A stretch of 64,000 nucleotides of DNA from Tetrahymena elliotti 4EA. Taxonomy: Eukaryota > Ciliophora > Oligohymenophorea > Hymenostomatida > Tetrahymenidae. Below the pieces are notes generated by a model. It was not told where the DNA came from and made no database searches. It saw only the letters and a program-made list of their open reading frames with translations. The stretch is taken from the NCBI GenBank assembly GCA_000231825.2, contig AFXF02001505.1:186001-250000 (forward strand). The letters are read 5' to 3'. Made by a program: the position numbers and the translations under genes. Below, one piece after another: positions 25,197-38,391 of this stretch (position 1 is the first letter of the stretch; each line of letters begins with the position of its first letter).

Positions 25197-28100
25197 ATGT
25201 AGGCAGATATAAACTCAAAAAAAGAGCTTGGCCAGAATATTATGGAGCAAGCTGAAGAAATAAATCTTACTACCAAGCATTTTAAATAATACTTTGTGGA
25301 GTTGATGCTATTATTGGACACTCTTTTTAAACAGCAGCTTAAGAGCACAAAAAATTGCATAGGATAAGTACTCTATGAGGATAAAGAACCAGTTTCCATA
25401 TAGATAGGAAATCTTTAAAAATACTATTTAGACTATATCAACTAATCATAAGTAAAGCTTAATGAATTAGAGAGTAATGATTTCAATCTAGAAAATATTA
25501 AGAAAAGTAAAAAAAATATCAAATAAAACACAAAAAATAATGAAAAAAAACTAGATAAGTGCCTAGAAGCTTATTTAAAGAACATTCAGAAATATGAAAA
25601 GCAATCATCTGAATTCAAGTAAAGATATGAAGAATATCAAAAATCTTAAAATTCAGGATACAACATATCTCTATCCAAGAAATAGGAATCTAAAATCAGA
25701 GCATTTGTATAAGAAATAGAATAGCAGGAGCAATAAGTGTAGCAAACAATTAATGAATTAAATGTTTCATATTCAAATTACAAAGAAACTTTGAAGATTA
25801 ATTTTAATTCAATGAAAATTATTTTTTCTGAGTCCGTTAATACTGTTCTATAAATTGTAAAGCAATTTGCACTAACTAACACAAAAATTACAGAAGCAGT
25901 GATTTAATCACTAGAAAGCAACTACCTTCCTTACTTCATTAAAGTTTGTGAATAATTTAAAATTACAGAGCAGCAAACATCTCCTGAAGTGTAAGGAAGT
26001 GAAACTGCTTAAGGAGATAATGTAGATGGCATTTCACTAACTGAAAGTAAAGCATAATATGGGTTGGAGTCTAGTAATTCGATTATGCAAAGTTCTAACT
26101 CAATCAGCACAAGTTAAAATTAATTTTCTGCCATAAATTTTGTACAATCTCTTACAAAGAGCTTAGAAAGGTTTGAAATTTAAGCTTAAAACTAATCAGA
26201 TGAGAGTATCCGAAGCTACTATTATGAATAGGTTAAAGCAATTATTGAAAAATTTAAAAAGGTAATGGAAGATAGATCTAAAAATACCAAAATTCTTAAG
26301 TAGTATTTAGGAGAATTATGTGAATCATATGAATTTATTCAAAAGAACTTGGTCAAGCATGTAGCCAACAAGCAATAATCATCTGGATCTAAGCTTTCTG
26401 CTAAATTTACTGAAGTCTCTAATGTCCTCTAATTTATTGTTGAGGGATTATCAGAAGCATTTAAATAAATATCTAATTTTATTAACCAAAAAATTAATAA
26501 TTTAAATAACATCATCAACGAGTATGGAAATATGGATAAGGCTCTTGTCTATTTACAACAATTGATGCTTAAAAATTACCAATAGAATAGCGATGGTATA
26601 TAATTGTAAAAATAATATCAGTAAATGATAGTCGGTAGTCTAAAAAAGATCATAAAACAAGAAAGTGTTAATTCTCTAACAATCTACTCATATTTATACT
26701 CTATATTCCAGGAAATACTGAAAATGCAATAAAGAAAATAATAATTTTTGTAAAAGGCTATAGATAATGTATTAATGTCTTAAGATGAAGTTTAAGACCA
26801 AATTAAATCTTATTTTACCAAAGACTAGCACTTTTTTGATGTGCAAGAGCAAAAATAAAATAATCAATAAGATATGATTGTATTTAAAAAATTATTTAAC
26901 TTACCTGATGAATTCAAAAAAGACTACATAGTAGAATAATAACAAAAGTAGCTAGATGAATTAAATATTATCAGTTCACCTCTCAAAGATAGTATTAAGC
27001 AACAAGACTCTGTTAAAATATCAGATTCTCTATTAAAAAAATTTAATGTCCCATAAAATGATTTCGTTGTTGATTCTTATAATTGTTCCTATTCCAGTAA
27101 AATTAGTTTGCATGGAAAGATTTATATCTTTAATACAATGATAGGATTCATTAGCAGTTTTAACTCAAAAACATTGTTCGGTAAAATTAATCTAAATTTT
27201 CAAAAAAGATAAATTAATATTTTCAATTTTAACAATTAGGTGACACAGTTTTAGTAATTCCTTATCATGAAATTAAGTAGATTGATAAAAAGTAAAAATT
27301 TATTTTAATCAAATTTTTAATTTATCTTTTTTTAAAAAAAATTGAAGGGCATAAGCACTGATTTTTGATAATGCAATTACTATTACTACCAAGAAAGGAA
27401 AACTTACATTTACTTCTTTCATGAATAGAGATAGATGCTATAGATTAATAAAACAGTAAATTTATTTTACAATTTGAAGTGTGATAAATTTTAATATTAA
27501 TTTTTAGATAAATAGCTTAATTTGAAGACTTGAAAGAAAAGAAATTGGCTCCTAGCGCAAGTAAAAAAACAAAAAAAAATAAATCAAACTCTTCTGATTC
27601 AGAAGATGATGAGAATGATGAAGAAGTAGAACAAGAAGAAGACGATTATTAAGATCAACTAGACAATTCAGGAAATAGTAATTAAAATTAAGAAAATCCT
27701 GAATCATAGCCAGATGAATAAGGTGCTGAAAAATAGCCATCCTTTCCTCCTGTTTTATCTGAAGAATTAAAATAGTAAATGCTAGAGAGAAAATAAAAAA
27801 TTCTTTCTGAAAATCCCAAACACTATTTGTCTAATAAGGATTTTTAAACCTTTGAGTTGATATTAGAAAACACTCACACAAGAGAAGTATTTATAGAAAT
27901 ATTTAGTGATAAATAATATAAAGAATATCAGTCTTTTGGTCATTTTTATTAATAAACACATATCAAAGATACAAATATAGAAATTACACCTTGGTCACCA
28001 GCACCAAGCAGTATTTATACTGATTTATCATCATCTAACTATTAAGAGTTTTTAGAATCTAATTAATTTTCAACAAAAACTAACTAATTTATTCATCCTG

Positions 28101-28705
28101 TGAGAGAAAAAGTACCAATGGGTCCAAAAACCTGTCAAGTAAATTCTGAAGAAAAAATATTTTGGTTGAGTAGTGAAGAAATTCTTATTTAAAGGGAATT
28201 TAAAGTTTCGAAAGTCCCTATGGCAGACTGCTTTACAACATAAAATTTTTATCATATTTAATAAACAGGTCCTACAACTGTTAAAATAACTTTTGGTTTT
28301 TCCATTAATTTTTTAAAAAGCTCAATGTTTAAATCCTTAATTGTAAAGTCAAGTGGATCAGAAAATAGAGAAACTTGGAATGATAAATTCAAAAATATTA
28401 TAACAGAGCATATAAAATAAGTCTCTGCTTAAAGAGCACCTCATTAAAATTAACCAAAAAAATAAAAAGCTGGAGGTGGAGGTGGCAGATAAAAGCCAGT
28501 TAAATTTTCTTAAACAGACAAATTTATAGAAATAAATTAGTTATCATTAGAAAATTTAAGTGCAATAACAGAATAAGTGTAAAATATAGATACTTCAGTT
28601 AACTTGTGTAATGAAAAATAGCAAGCCTTTATTTCTTAATAAAAAATATTTTTCTATCTTCTAATAGGAATATTAGTTATAAACTTACTTTCCCTATTTA
28701 AATGA
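25197..28705 (+). CDS. GRAM-VASt lipid-transfer-type protein with N-terminal coiled coil and C-terminal anchor
   Basis: Likely anchored sterol/lipid transfer protein at membrane contact sites, like yeast Lam/Ltc and animal GRAMD1/Aster. Exons 25197-27180, 27240-27291, 27348-27455 and 27508-28705 sum to 1114 codons (1113 aa). Residues 1 to ~600 are helical coiled coil with a BAR-like feel. A GRAM domain spans about 620-715 across all four exons (GKIYIFNTMIGFISSFNSKT, TLVIPYHEIKQIDKK with its split Gly codon, FDNAITITTKKGKLTFTSF). An acidic linker follows, then a VASt domain at about 825-1025 (FELILENTHTREVFIEIFSD, FIHPVREKVPMGPKTCQV). One C-terminal membrane span (IFFYLLIGILVINLLSLF) ends three residues before the stop. 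The order coiled coil/BAR, GRAM, VASt, anchor resembles yeast Lam1/Lam3 (Sip3). Domain calls are strong, BAR is inference, and lipid specificity is unknown. Confidence 0.92.
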
Positions 28706-29406
28706 AATAATTAAATAAAGTTTTTAAAGTAATAATTATTAAAATGTATATTTCTTAACGCAAAGCTGTATTTGACATTAAATAAATATTTATTCATTCT
28801 AAAACTAAATTCTTCTCAAAATACTTCAATTATAATCTTAAACTTCAAAGTTCTATTTTTTTTTTATTAAATTATGAATAAAAGATTATGGTTACCAACA
28901 AGTCTAATATTTTATGAAACAGTTAATTAATAAAAAAGATATTTATCATTTTTAAAATTATTTTCTGAGAAACCCAAAATTTTTATTTTTTTAACACTAA
29001 ACTGAAAAGTTTAATTAAATTTCAAAATTATTCTTTTAAAATTTTTATCAAATTCAAAGTTCTATTTTTTTTAAAAGATTCTAAGGTTTTAAACTATTAT
29101 TTTCAAAGCCTTCTAGGCAAATTGTTAATTCCATACACAGAACTCATTTTATAAAAATATTAAAAAATAAAAATAAAAAAATGTTTTTGTAAGAAACAAA
29201 CACATCAATCATATCATAGTAATTAAGGAGTTAGAAAATTTTAGTTTTTAACAATTTTTTCAAAAAATACACTATATAATTTATATCTTTATAAAAAAAA
29301 TCATTTAAATTTTGATAAAGAATAAAGAGACTTAATTTTTAGAATTAAGATTAATAATTTAATAGATTATTTCACAAAATTTAATCAGTATTTTGAAGAT
29401 TTTAAG
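28706..29406. other. intergenic region
   Basis: AT-rich spacer between co-oriented genes; it likely holds the promoter of the kinase gene. Nothing else is seen. Confidence 0.6.
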
Positions 29407-30995
29407 ATGTCAGATAGGAATCAAAAGGAAGTAGGAAACTACAAATTTAGCATAAACTATTGTTTAGGTTAAGGAGAATATGGAAAGGTGTTTTAAGGGG
29501 TAAATAAAATAACCAACGAAGATGTCGCTATTAAATAGATTGACTAAAGAATGGTCCAACAAGATTAATATATAAAATAATCTTTGTAAAGAGAAATAGA
29601 AGCATTAAAAAAGATAAAGCATCCTAATGTTATTGAATTAAAAGATGTTTATTATTCTGATAACTATATCTATATTATTTAAGAGTTTTGCTAAGATGGA
29701 GAACTTAAGCATTATATTCAGACAATTTAAAAAAGCAATACTCCTTTTGATGAATACGAAAAAATTTGCTTGGAAATTGCCTATCAAATTACCTAAGGAA
29801 TGTAAACTGTGCATAGAATGGATATTATTCACAGGGATCTTAAACCTTAAAACATATTAGTCCACAATAAAAAGATTAAAATTATTGATTTTGGATTTTG
29901 TAAAAGTTTTGATAATCAAGCTCATATGATTAAATCTGCTGTAGGTTCTCCTTATTACATGTCACCACAAATTTTAAGTAAAAGACCTTATACATACAAA
30001 ACTGATATATGGAGTTTTGGTATGATATTTTATGAGCTAGTGTTTTAGAAATTACCTTACTTTGCTAATAGTGAAGCAGAGCTATTAGGTTTTATCTAGG
30101 ATTAACCAATACACTTTGATTCTCTTAAATGTGGTCCTATTTCTAAAGAAGTCTTATCAAAATCTTTAATAATAAATGAGAAAGATCGTGCTTCTTGGGA
30201 TGATCTTTATGAAATTTTGAATAGATGGCACACAAATTTAAATTAGCAGTTTGAATTTTCAATAGAAACAAACACATCTTTTACAACAACAATTTCGTAA
30301 ATAAAATCAAACAAACTCAATTAATTTTCTTTAATTATTTTTTTCACTTTTATTCTAGGAATAGAAAGAGCAATGCTAAGAAGAATATATTTGCAAATGT
30401 TAATGTTAACAGTGATTATTTTAACTTTACTGCTAGCATTTAAACATGTTAAGCAGAATTATCATATATATTTGTTATGGGATCTACAATGTTAGAACTT
30501 TAGAAGCAGCTTATTGATCTTTTAGACCCAGAGTAATACAATAAAACTTTAATATCTATAGCCTAATTCTTAAATGATAGAATGCAAAAGGTGCTGAATA
30601 TTGTTAAAAATATTCCTTAACAAGGATTTAAATAACCAAACAGCTAATAAATTTATCAACATATAACAGACTAAATAAAAATATATCAAGAATTTTGTGA
30701 TGAAGTAATGCTTGAAACATCTAAATATAAAATGCAATATGCAGAAAATATCCTGCCTAGCTAGATATCTAACTTAATTTAAACTCTACAAAAGAATTTC
30801 AATATAAAGTATTTAAAATAATATGATGGGTATATTTAAAGGTAGATTCTTAGTTTCATTGATTATATTACTAATTATTTAAGATATAAGAATATCCCTT
30901 ATAAAGATACATTTAATAAGATCAATCCACCTTAAAATACTGATGAGTATTTTTAATAGACTATTTAAATGCTCTCTACATTTAATACTATATGA
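29407..30995 (+). CDS. serine/threonine protein kinase, ULK/Atg1-like
   Basis: Exons 29407-30296 and 30359-30995 give 508 aa. The kinase domain fills residues ~10-280 with all catalytic motifs: glycine loop LGQGEYGKV (20-28), VAIK lysine Lys43, HRDLKPQN with Asp144, DFG at 161-163 (IDFGFCKSF), activation segment GSPYYMSPQ (Gln in place of the APE Glu), and DIWSFGMIFYEL. The order and the GSPYYM(S/A)P signature resemble the ULK/Atg1/Fused group. The C-terminal ~225 residues are helical with no recognised domain. Ciliates have many lineage-specific ULK-like kinases, so an autophagy role should not be assumed. There is no signal peptide or membrane span. Confidence 0.94.
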
Positions 30996-31237
30996 AAGTG
31001 TATGTTAAAAACATAGTTAAAATTATCATGACTACATAATAATTTGTATTATTTGTTTGTTTTAAAATATTTTAATTTATTAATTTCTACTTGTGCTAAA
31101 AAATACAAAATAATCTATTAGCTTTTCTTAAAATCAATCATTTATTACTAATTTTTACAAATTAATATTTGTTAAATCTTTCTATCAAAGTATTACTTAA
31201 TAATTTGTTTTTTTAGTAGAAAATATTACAAAACAAA

Positions 31238-32362
31238 ATGTAAAAATAATTTGTTTTTTATTTATTAGGAATAGCCACTTTGCTATCTTCAGTCTAAGCC
31301 ATTAATACAATTAAAGGAAATTTATATGTGAACGATTAGCTTAGATTGAAAGAATTAATAGTAGATCCAAACTAGTCATAGTTTATACCCTAAAAGTATT
31401 TTTAAAATTAATTTGCACAAATGAGCTCATAATAAGATCAATAAATTGAGTAAACTGACCACGAAAAGTAAGTAGATTAAGCTGAAACTGGTATAATTAC
31501 TAATAATGCTTGGTGTGAATAATGTTAACTAACAAATGTTAAGGTTTCAGAGAAATTAATAGGTGAAACTCTCAACGTAAATGTAATTAAAGGGTAGAAG
31601 AATGCAAATGATCCTGATTAAGATGGTATTATAACTATTTTAGGTGATTTAAGCATCTAAGACAAAGAAGATGAAACAGAAACATCAAATTTAAATATAA
31701 ATCTTATTCAAAGTAAATCTGTTACAGTAAATGGAGTTAGATAGTGGTCCCTTTTAGATTCAGAATCTTTTTCATTTACCAAATAGCAATCAAACTCAAC
31801 TCTTCTCTAAAACGGGTGGAAAGTAATAAAGGCTGATACATCTTATGAACCTTTAAAAACGTATTAAAAATTAATTAATAACATAATCATTTAGTTAAAA
31901 ATTAAATTTTTCATTCTAAATTAATGAAATTTTTCTACTAAAAGCGAAGAAGAAATGGCAACAGCAAGCTTAAATGAGAAAATTTACAAAAAATTTGAAG
32001 ATTTACCAGAACATACCTACATTAAAATTGAAGGCAACTTCTACTTTTTATCTCCATTCTGGAAAGGAGAATCTGCTTAAATAAGAATTGATAATAAAAT
32101 AGTCTGGTTGGATTCCCATAAATGGACAGAAAACTTAACTTCTGGAATAGAAGATATGTGCTAGATGAATATATCTGATTTCAACCAATATGTATGGATT
32201 TAACCTGTTAGTTTTGTAGTTAAGCACAAGTAAGAATCTTTTGAAATCGAGCTGGGTCTAACAAAATTAATAGATGAAATACTAAAATGTAGCTCTAATT
32301 CAAATAAACTTGAATCTATTCCACTATTTGGTTTTGATGATTTTTCTTTATACATAAAATGA
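31238..32362 (+). CDS. secreted or surface protein of unknown function, 346 aa
   Basis: Exons 31238-31860 and 31945-32362 sum to 347 codons with TGA. The N-terminus is a clear signal peptide (FVFYLLGIATLLSSVQA, probably cleaved after SVQA). The mature protein is beta-rich and acidic, with one CxxC (AWCEQC) mid-way and a C-terminal module beginning HTYIKIEGNFYFLSPFWKGE, then RIDNKIVWLD. That last module resembles the jelly-roll or galactose-binding-like repeats found in ciliate surface proteins, but I cannot name the family. No C-terminal hydrophobic anchor is present, so secretion or vesicle storage is more likely than membrane anchoring. Function is unknown. Confidence 0.86.
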
Positions 32363-32997
32363 ACATAAATGTTTGTTTGTTTAGTGATTGTTAATATTTA
32401 TCTTCAAGCTTAAAATTTAGATTTATTTTTTTTCATTTTTTAGAATAGATATCTTTTTCAATTTTGTATTTTAATAAAAAAGCAAATTTATCAAAAAAAT
32501 ATGTTCTTTTCTTTTAATTTATAATGGTATTATTATTTAGATTAAATTACTCAATAAAAGATTTAATTATTCATATTAAAATTAAGAAATAAATAAATTA
32601 ATTTTATAATATTAATTCATCTTTTAAAAATTAAATTTTTAACTTCTTTTGACAAAATTTTAAATTTACATTATTAGAGTTATTAAGACAAATAAATTGA
32701 ATTGAATGAGAATTAGTTTATTTTTTTAGTTAAATTTATTACATTTAAACTATTTTGATATTTTTTATTTTGATTCGATAAAATTAGTAACTAAATTCCC
32801 ATTTTATAAAAAAAAACTTAATTTTTTATTTTGATCTTAGAATTATATCATTTTTCAGTAAGTAAATAAATTAGAATTAAATTTTAAAACAATTCGAAAT
32901 ATCTTTGCACTAAGATGATGAGTAAGGAATTATGAAATAGAAATACAAATGATAATTTAAACATTAATTTTTAAATTGACTGGTTTATAAAAATTTA
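32363..32997. other. convergent intergenic region
   Basis: AT-rich spacer between the 3' ends of two convergent genes. Nothing is seen in it. Confidence 0.6.
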
Positions 32998-34359
32998 TCA
33001 AGAAAGTATTTCTTCTTATTCTAAAAAGATCTCTTTACCTTTTTGAACAAAAAAGTCAAAGTTATTTCTTCTGAGATTATCAACATATGATTTCTCTGTT
33101 CTTACTTCTTTGTGAGTTGATGTACATGTTTAGCATAAAAAGAATTGGCAAGGTTTACAGCCAAAGCAGAATCTAAGAATCTCTCTTTCACAATTACTGC
33201 ATTATTATTCATAAAATTCGTTTTGGGTAGTAAACTTTAATTAATGACGGTGAGACTCAACTTAAATGTAACAATTACCTAAACTTTCAAAAAAGGATTT
33301 ATATTCGGGAATTTGATATGCACAATCAACACAAAGTTAATGTTCACAATCCTTTTTGCACTTCCAGAAATAGTTAAAAGTAGGGCTCAAGCATTAATCA
33401 CATTTAGATTATTTGTTGTCTTTATTGAATTCTGCAAATTTTAACTCAAAAGGATGGTCATAAATCTAAAATTCTGCTTAGATTTTCTAAAATTTTTAAT
33501 ATCTAAAATTAAGATTAATATAATCAACAAAATCTTCTTTGACTTTGTTTAATTCAATAGCTTTGGTTAAAGTTCTTGTAATTTTTTTATTCTTTTTTAT
33601 TTCTGCTACTTAGTCTTTAGTCAATTGAGCTGGATCAAATTTAATTCTATATTTAGAAGGCTTTTGTCTTTTAATTCTATCTTCATTTCTATTGCTTAAT
33701 TTATTTGATTATTATTAATGATAAATATCAGATATGTTCTAATAATCTTCAATTACAAGTCTTAAAGATTCCTCTAAATCACCAAATTAGTTAGATTCCT
33801 ACTTTTTATCTACCTAGTTTAACTTAGCTTCTAGTTGTTTTTCGATAGAAGAATCTTGACATATTTAAGTCAAAAACTCCTAAAATTTGGCTGATAGGTT
33901 CTCAAATTTCTAGTTCTTCTCTAATTCTGATTAAAGATATGTTTTAAATTCTTCTACTTTTGCAAGGGTTTTATAGTCGTTATAAAAATTCTATGAGCCT
34001 TTATAATTAGAATTTTAATCCTCTTTTTATAACTTGAGAAGAAAATCATCAAAGTCTTGCTAAATCTATTAAAATATTTCTGGAGATATTCCTTCATAAG
34101 ATGAATCAATTTGTTATTTTAAGGAGTCTTCAATTTTTTGATGAAGATTTTCATCTTTTACTGGAGGCCAGTTATGAACATAGCTTTATTAATCCTATAA
34201 TGCTTATTCTAAATCTATAACAACCATTTCCTTTGACTAAGAAGGTACGCAACGAGAGCAAATAAAATTGCACTCAGCTGACTTAGGATTATAGCAAAAG
34301 AATTCTACCAATTTTTGAGGATGCTTTTAGCATTCCAAGCTAATCTAGACTTATTCCAT
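32998..34359 (-). CDS. B-box/C1-like zinc-finger protein, 453 aa
   Basis: Single exon of 454 codons; ATG at 34359. Just after the start a B-box-like finger is visible (ECQKHPQKLVEFFCYNP, then CNFICSRC). A middle region of ~220 residues is coiled coil. The C-terminal ~130 residues hold two C1-like (DC1-type) zinc fingers with the pattern H..L-CxxC-CxxxC-H-CxxC (HPFELKF, KCDQCLSP, CKKDCEHQLCVDC; HRHQLKF, QCSNCEREIL, FCFGCKPCQFFLCQTC). The combination suggests a protein- or lipid-binding scaffold. There is no RING finger, so I do not call it an E3 ligase. An upstream frame at about 34390-34540 (QFCLICNTDALIKRYD) could be a further 5' exon but is in another frame and unsupported. Confidence 0.85.
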
Positions 34360-36162
34360 AAATTAAAGCTTATTTTTCTTTCTGAGATTATGCAAATATT
34401 ATCTTTTATTGATTTATATCTAAAATAAATCTTGATATCTTCCTTTAGACTTAATTAAAAATTTTCATAAATCAAGTATAAATCGTATCTCTTTATTAAT
34501 GCATCAGTATTACAAATTAAACAAAATTGAGAAAAAAGCTTTTAATTAGCTATCTATCTGCATTCGATTACCTAAATTTCAATTCTGATATTATCAATAA
34601 AAATTCCGATCATAAATTTTTTTTTATTTATGGTTAATTACGATCAACACAAATTTTTACCAAATATTAAATAATGTATTTAAGTTTCCATATCACTCAG
34701 ATTTCACTTTTTTAAGTGTATGTTTTCATTTTTAAAATAAAAAATTAAAAAGTGAGTCCTCAAGGCCAAAAGATTTCTTGTCTAAATAAATTTCGATGAA
34801 AAATTCAAATTTTCTCTTGAGAATTTAATCTTACATAGTTAAAAGAGATAAAAATTATAATAAGATTTTATTTCAACAATGGCAGTAAAAATTTTCACTC
34901 AACACTCCATTCCAAAAAATAAACAAATGGTTTTATTAATTCCATTTTTTGATAAAGAAATTTAAATAAAAATTTTTGTTTTAAATATTTACAAAATAAA
35001 AAATATTCAAAATGTTACTTTTCAAATCTTTGCTTTTCACTTAGTAAAAAAATATTTATTTTTATCTCTTCTTTTATTTTACCAATAAATGAAAATCCTT
35101 AGTTCTTCAAAAATTTTGTTTCTACAAATATGGTAAATTATTAAATTTAATAAAAAATTTTTTTAATCATGATTAATTTTTTTAAATCTAAATAAATTAA
35201 CTTTTTTAAATCTAAATAAATTAATTTTTTTCTTCTCAATCAAATTTTTTCTATTGAATATCTTTGTATGTGTTTAAAGAAAGGTTTCGAAAATAATTTT
35301 GGGAAAAAAAGAAAGAAGACCTATACTATTTAAAAAGATATTTTTAAATTTAGTTTACTAAGTTAAATATATTCAGCACATTTGGTCTTTTAGGAGCTAG
35401 ATCTGAATTGAAACTTCAATAACTATACTGGGTCATCAATAAAAAATAATGATAATGATGAGGCATAAGTGATATGGTTTCATAATTAAGCAAATGTCTT
35501 TGATGAGCACTTCCAATGCAAAAGTAGCTATTGTAAATAACATAAAAACCATTCAAAAATTTATTTTAGAAAATATTAAAACATTGCATTCCTAAACAAT
35601 CAAAACATTTTTTCTTAAAGATTTAGTAATTGAATGATCTTTGATAATTATAGTGAATTTTTATTAAAATAAGATATTAAATTTAAATAAACTATTATCC
35701 TATCAAAGTTTATTGATTATAACTCATTTTTTAAACAAAGTAAAAACATTTGTTAGTGTGTGGTTTCTTTTGGTTTAGACATATTTCATTTTTCTAAAAA
35801 TCCTTTAAAATTAAATAAAAAAGTAATATTTGAAATGTAACCAATGATAATATGAAAGATCATGAAAAAATAGAATTAATTTAAAAATTTGAATTAAAAA
35901 AATTATTGTTTTTTTTAATAAAATCTTATTACAGCAATTTAGAAGATTTGTGTCTCTAAGCATTTAATGCATGTATGCATAGTAAGAATAAAGAATATAA
36001 AAATAAAAAAAAAGAGAAGAAGTAGTTAGCATACTTTAAAATATTCTTATTAGATAAAATTGATTGAATAATAATTCCTACATACGCATATATTAAAAAT
36101 AAATCAAACCCTAAGATATAATTAGAATTTTAAACTCTAGAAAAATTTACAAAATTTTAAAA
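34360..36162. other. divergent intergenic region
   Basis: About 1.8 kb of AT-rich DNA upstream of two divergent genes. Apart from the coding-like stretch at 35412-35633, reported separately, I see nothing. Confidence 0.55.
35412..35633 (+). pseudogene. coding-like orphan stretch, possible gene fragment
   Basis: A 74-codon TGA-to-TGA frame with no usable ATG. It has better amino-acid balance than the surrounding AT-rich DNA (VIWFHNQANVFDEHFQCKSS, then YCKQHKNHSKIYF) and a C..C..H..H arrangement that could be part of a zinc-binding module. A TTTTAG just upstream (about 35389-35394) could be a splice acceptor, but I find no matching upstream exon. It may be a relic, a poorly resolved small gene or chance. 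Confidence 0.25.
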
Positions 36163-38317
36163 ATGGATTACAGCGAAGGAGAAAAATTAGTTTTCTAAGA
36201 TAAATTATAAGCTGCTCTTGATTTTTATGAAGCTATTTTAGTTAAAGAAGAAAATGATTCTGTAGCTTTAAGGGAGAAGGCTTTTTGTTTAGTCTAGTTA
36301 CATAAGTTTAATGAGGCGAGCAAGTTAATTGAAAAACTGAAAACTATTTTACCAAATGACTTTAAGGTTAAGTATTTAGAAGTTAAGATTATTTTATAAT
36401 AAGGGGATGTATTAGGTACTTAAAGAAATATTAAAGATTTATAGGTATTTAGTGATTCCATAGAGTAAGATGAACAAATTAATGATTGTTGGAATTTATT
36501 AGTTAGAGGTATAGTATCTCATGGATTGAAAAAATCTTTCAAAGAGAGATTAGAGTTTTTAGAAAAAAGCTATAACCTTATTTAACAATCTGAAAAATAT
36601 TTAATTGCCTATGAGATTGGTACTGTTTATCATGATATTTATTAAATTTAAGAGGAGGAAGAAATATAAGAATAACTAGGCATTACAAAAAAAGACTGTG
36701 TAGGACATGCAATTAATTGGTATAAGAGAGTTGGAGAAGATAATCCTAACCAAGGAAAGGGTTACATTATAATTTCTTAAATCTATTTGAATTAGGACAA
36801 TTATGAAGAGAGTGAAAAGTATTGTAAATTAGCTTTTGAATTAGAGACTACTAAACCAGTAGCATAAGTTTAGTTAGCTACAATAATTATGAAAAGAGAT
36901 AAAAATTTATAAAAGTGCTTAGAATTATTAAAAGAAGCTCATAGTATCCTTAAAGAATCCTAGTAGGGAAGCTAAGAGGCTTCTGCTATTAGTCCAGAAG
37001 TAGAATTGTTAATATATCAAGCCAAAACTTTATCAGATAAAGGATATGTCAAAGAGGCATTGTAAATATTAGAAGATAGCTTAAAAGATCATCCTAAAGA
37101 CCCATATATTTATTTAGAATTAGGTCATACTTTGTTTTCAAGTAGTGATGATGATATTCCTAGATCTGTATAATATTATTAAAAATGTTATGAGATAGAT
37201 CCTGAATTTAAAGATCCAGTACCTGCAATTGCTATTGGTTCTTATTATTTGACACAAATTCAACAACTTTAAGAATTAGAAGAAGAAAATGAACGTTTTG
37301 ATTCTGAGGCTGATTTAGAAGAATTAGAAGCTGAACATGAAGAAAATAAAAAGAAATCTAAAACTGATCAAAAGAAAGAAGATAAAGAAAAAGAAGAAGA
37401 AATAGCTGAAAAAAAAGAATAATTAATTGGAAATGGCCAAGATCAAGAGGAAGAAAAGGATAAAAATAAAGATATTGAATTAGAAATTATATAATATTCT
37501 AAAAAGGCTTTAGAATAGTTCATGAAGGCTTTAAAAATTGATGAAAGCAAATGTTAGAAAGTTCATAAAAGCATAGCTTCATGCTATAGATTGCTTAATA
37601 AACCTACTCTAGCTGCCTAGAGTCTTGAAAAAGAGCTTGAGTAAGACCCTGAAGATGTTGAAACTATGATAGAATTAGTTACAGTTTATAGAGAACTCAA
37701 TAATAAAAAGAAGGCTGTTGCTTTATTAGAAAAAATATTCTTAATTGATTAGACTAATGATGATATGTTCCTCATGTTATGTGAGTTACTTGATAACAAC
37801 CCAGATAAAATAGTTAATGTACTCAAAAAGGTTTATGATAGAAATCCTCATGGTCTTGATAACATAGCTTAACTAATTGCCAGAGCTTATATTAAATTCG
37901 ACTAAAGATAATTATTTAAACAACCTGAAAAGTGGTTAAAAACAGCTTATGATCTAAATCCTAAGAATCCTCAAACTCTCTATACTTACGGTCTTTTATA
38001 TATTGGTAAAGACCAATACGAGTAAGCCCTTGATTGGCTCACCAAATGTATTCAAATTGATCCAGACCACTTAGACTGTCATGAATCTGTTTTTGATTTA
38101 ATGGAAAATTATTTTGACTAAATTCCTCTATTCAAAATAATAGATGTAACTAAAATTTTAATCTAAAATGATGAAGAATGGTTGTCTGAAAAAATTTTAG
38201 TCTGTAAGAATAACCAATTTTTGGATGCCATAAAAGATTAAATTAATCACTTATCCAATGAGTATGAGGAAGATATAGATGGAGAAGGATAAGAAGATGA
38301 AGATGAAAGTGGAAATG

Positions 38318-38350
<33 letters not shown>

Positions 38351-38391
38351 AAGAAGAAGAAGAAGAAGAAGCCAATGATGTTCAAGATTGA
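36163..38391 (+). CDS. TPR repeat protein with acidic tail, 742 aa
   Basis: Single exon of 743 codons starting AAAATG. Helical repeats with TPR spacing run through most of the protein; clear examples are PKDPYIYLELGHTLF followed by RSVQYYQKCYEIDPEF, and PKNPQTLYTYGLLYIGKDQY followed by ALDWLTKCIQIDPDH. An acidic, lysine-rich insertion sits near residues 380-445. The last ~45 residues are almost entirely Glu/Asp, including 16 successive GAA codons. No membrane span or signal peptide is seen. TPR proteins are scaffolds for complexes, and the acidic tail may bind basic partners such as histones or tubulin, but this is inference. I do not recognise an ortholog. Confidence 0.9.
38323..38370 (+). 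repeat. (GAA)16 microsatellite encoding poly-Glu
   Basis: Forty-eight bases of perfect GAA repeat inside the last part of the TPR gene. The purity at DNA level suggests recent slippage rather than purely protein-level selection; copy number may vary between strains. Confidence 0.9.

Noticed and set aside
29638..29860. Overlapping ORFs on both strands inside the kinase gene
   Set aside because: Both are out-of-frame shadows of the kinase domain.
34390..34540. QFCLICNTDALIKRYD-like frame upstream of the zinc-finger gene
   Set aside because: Different frame from the gene and no splice junction I could pair; left as a possibility only.
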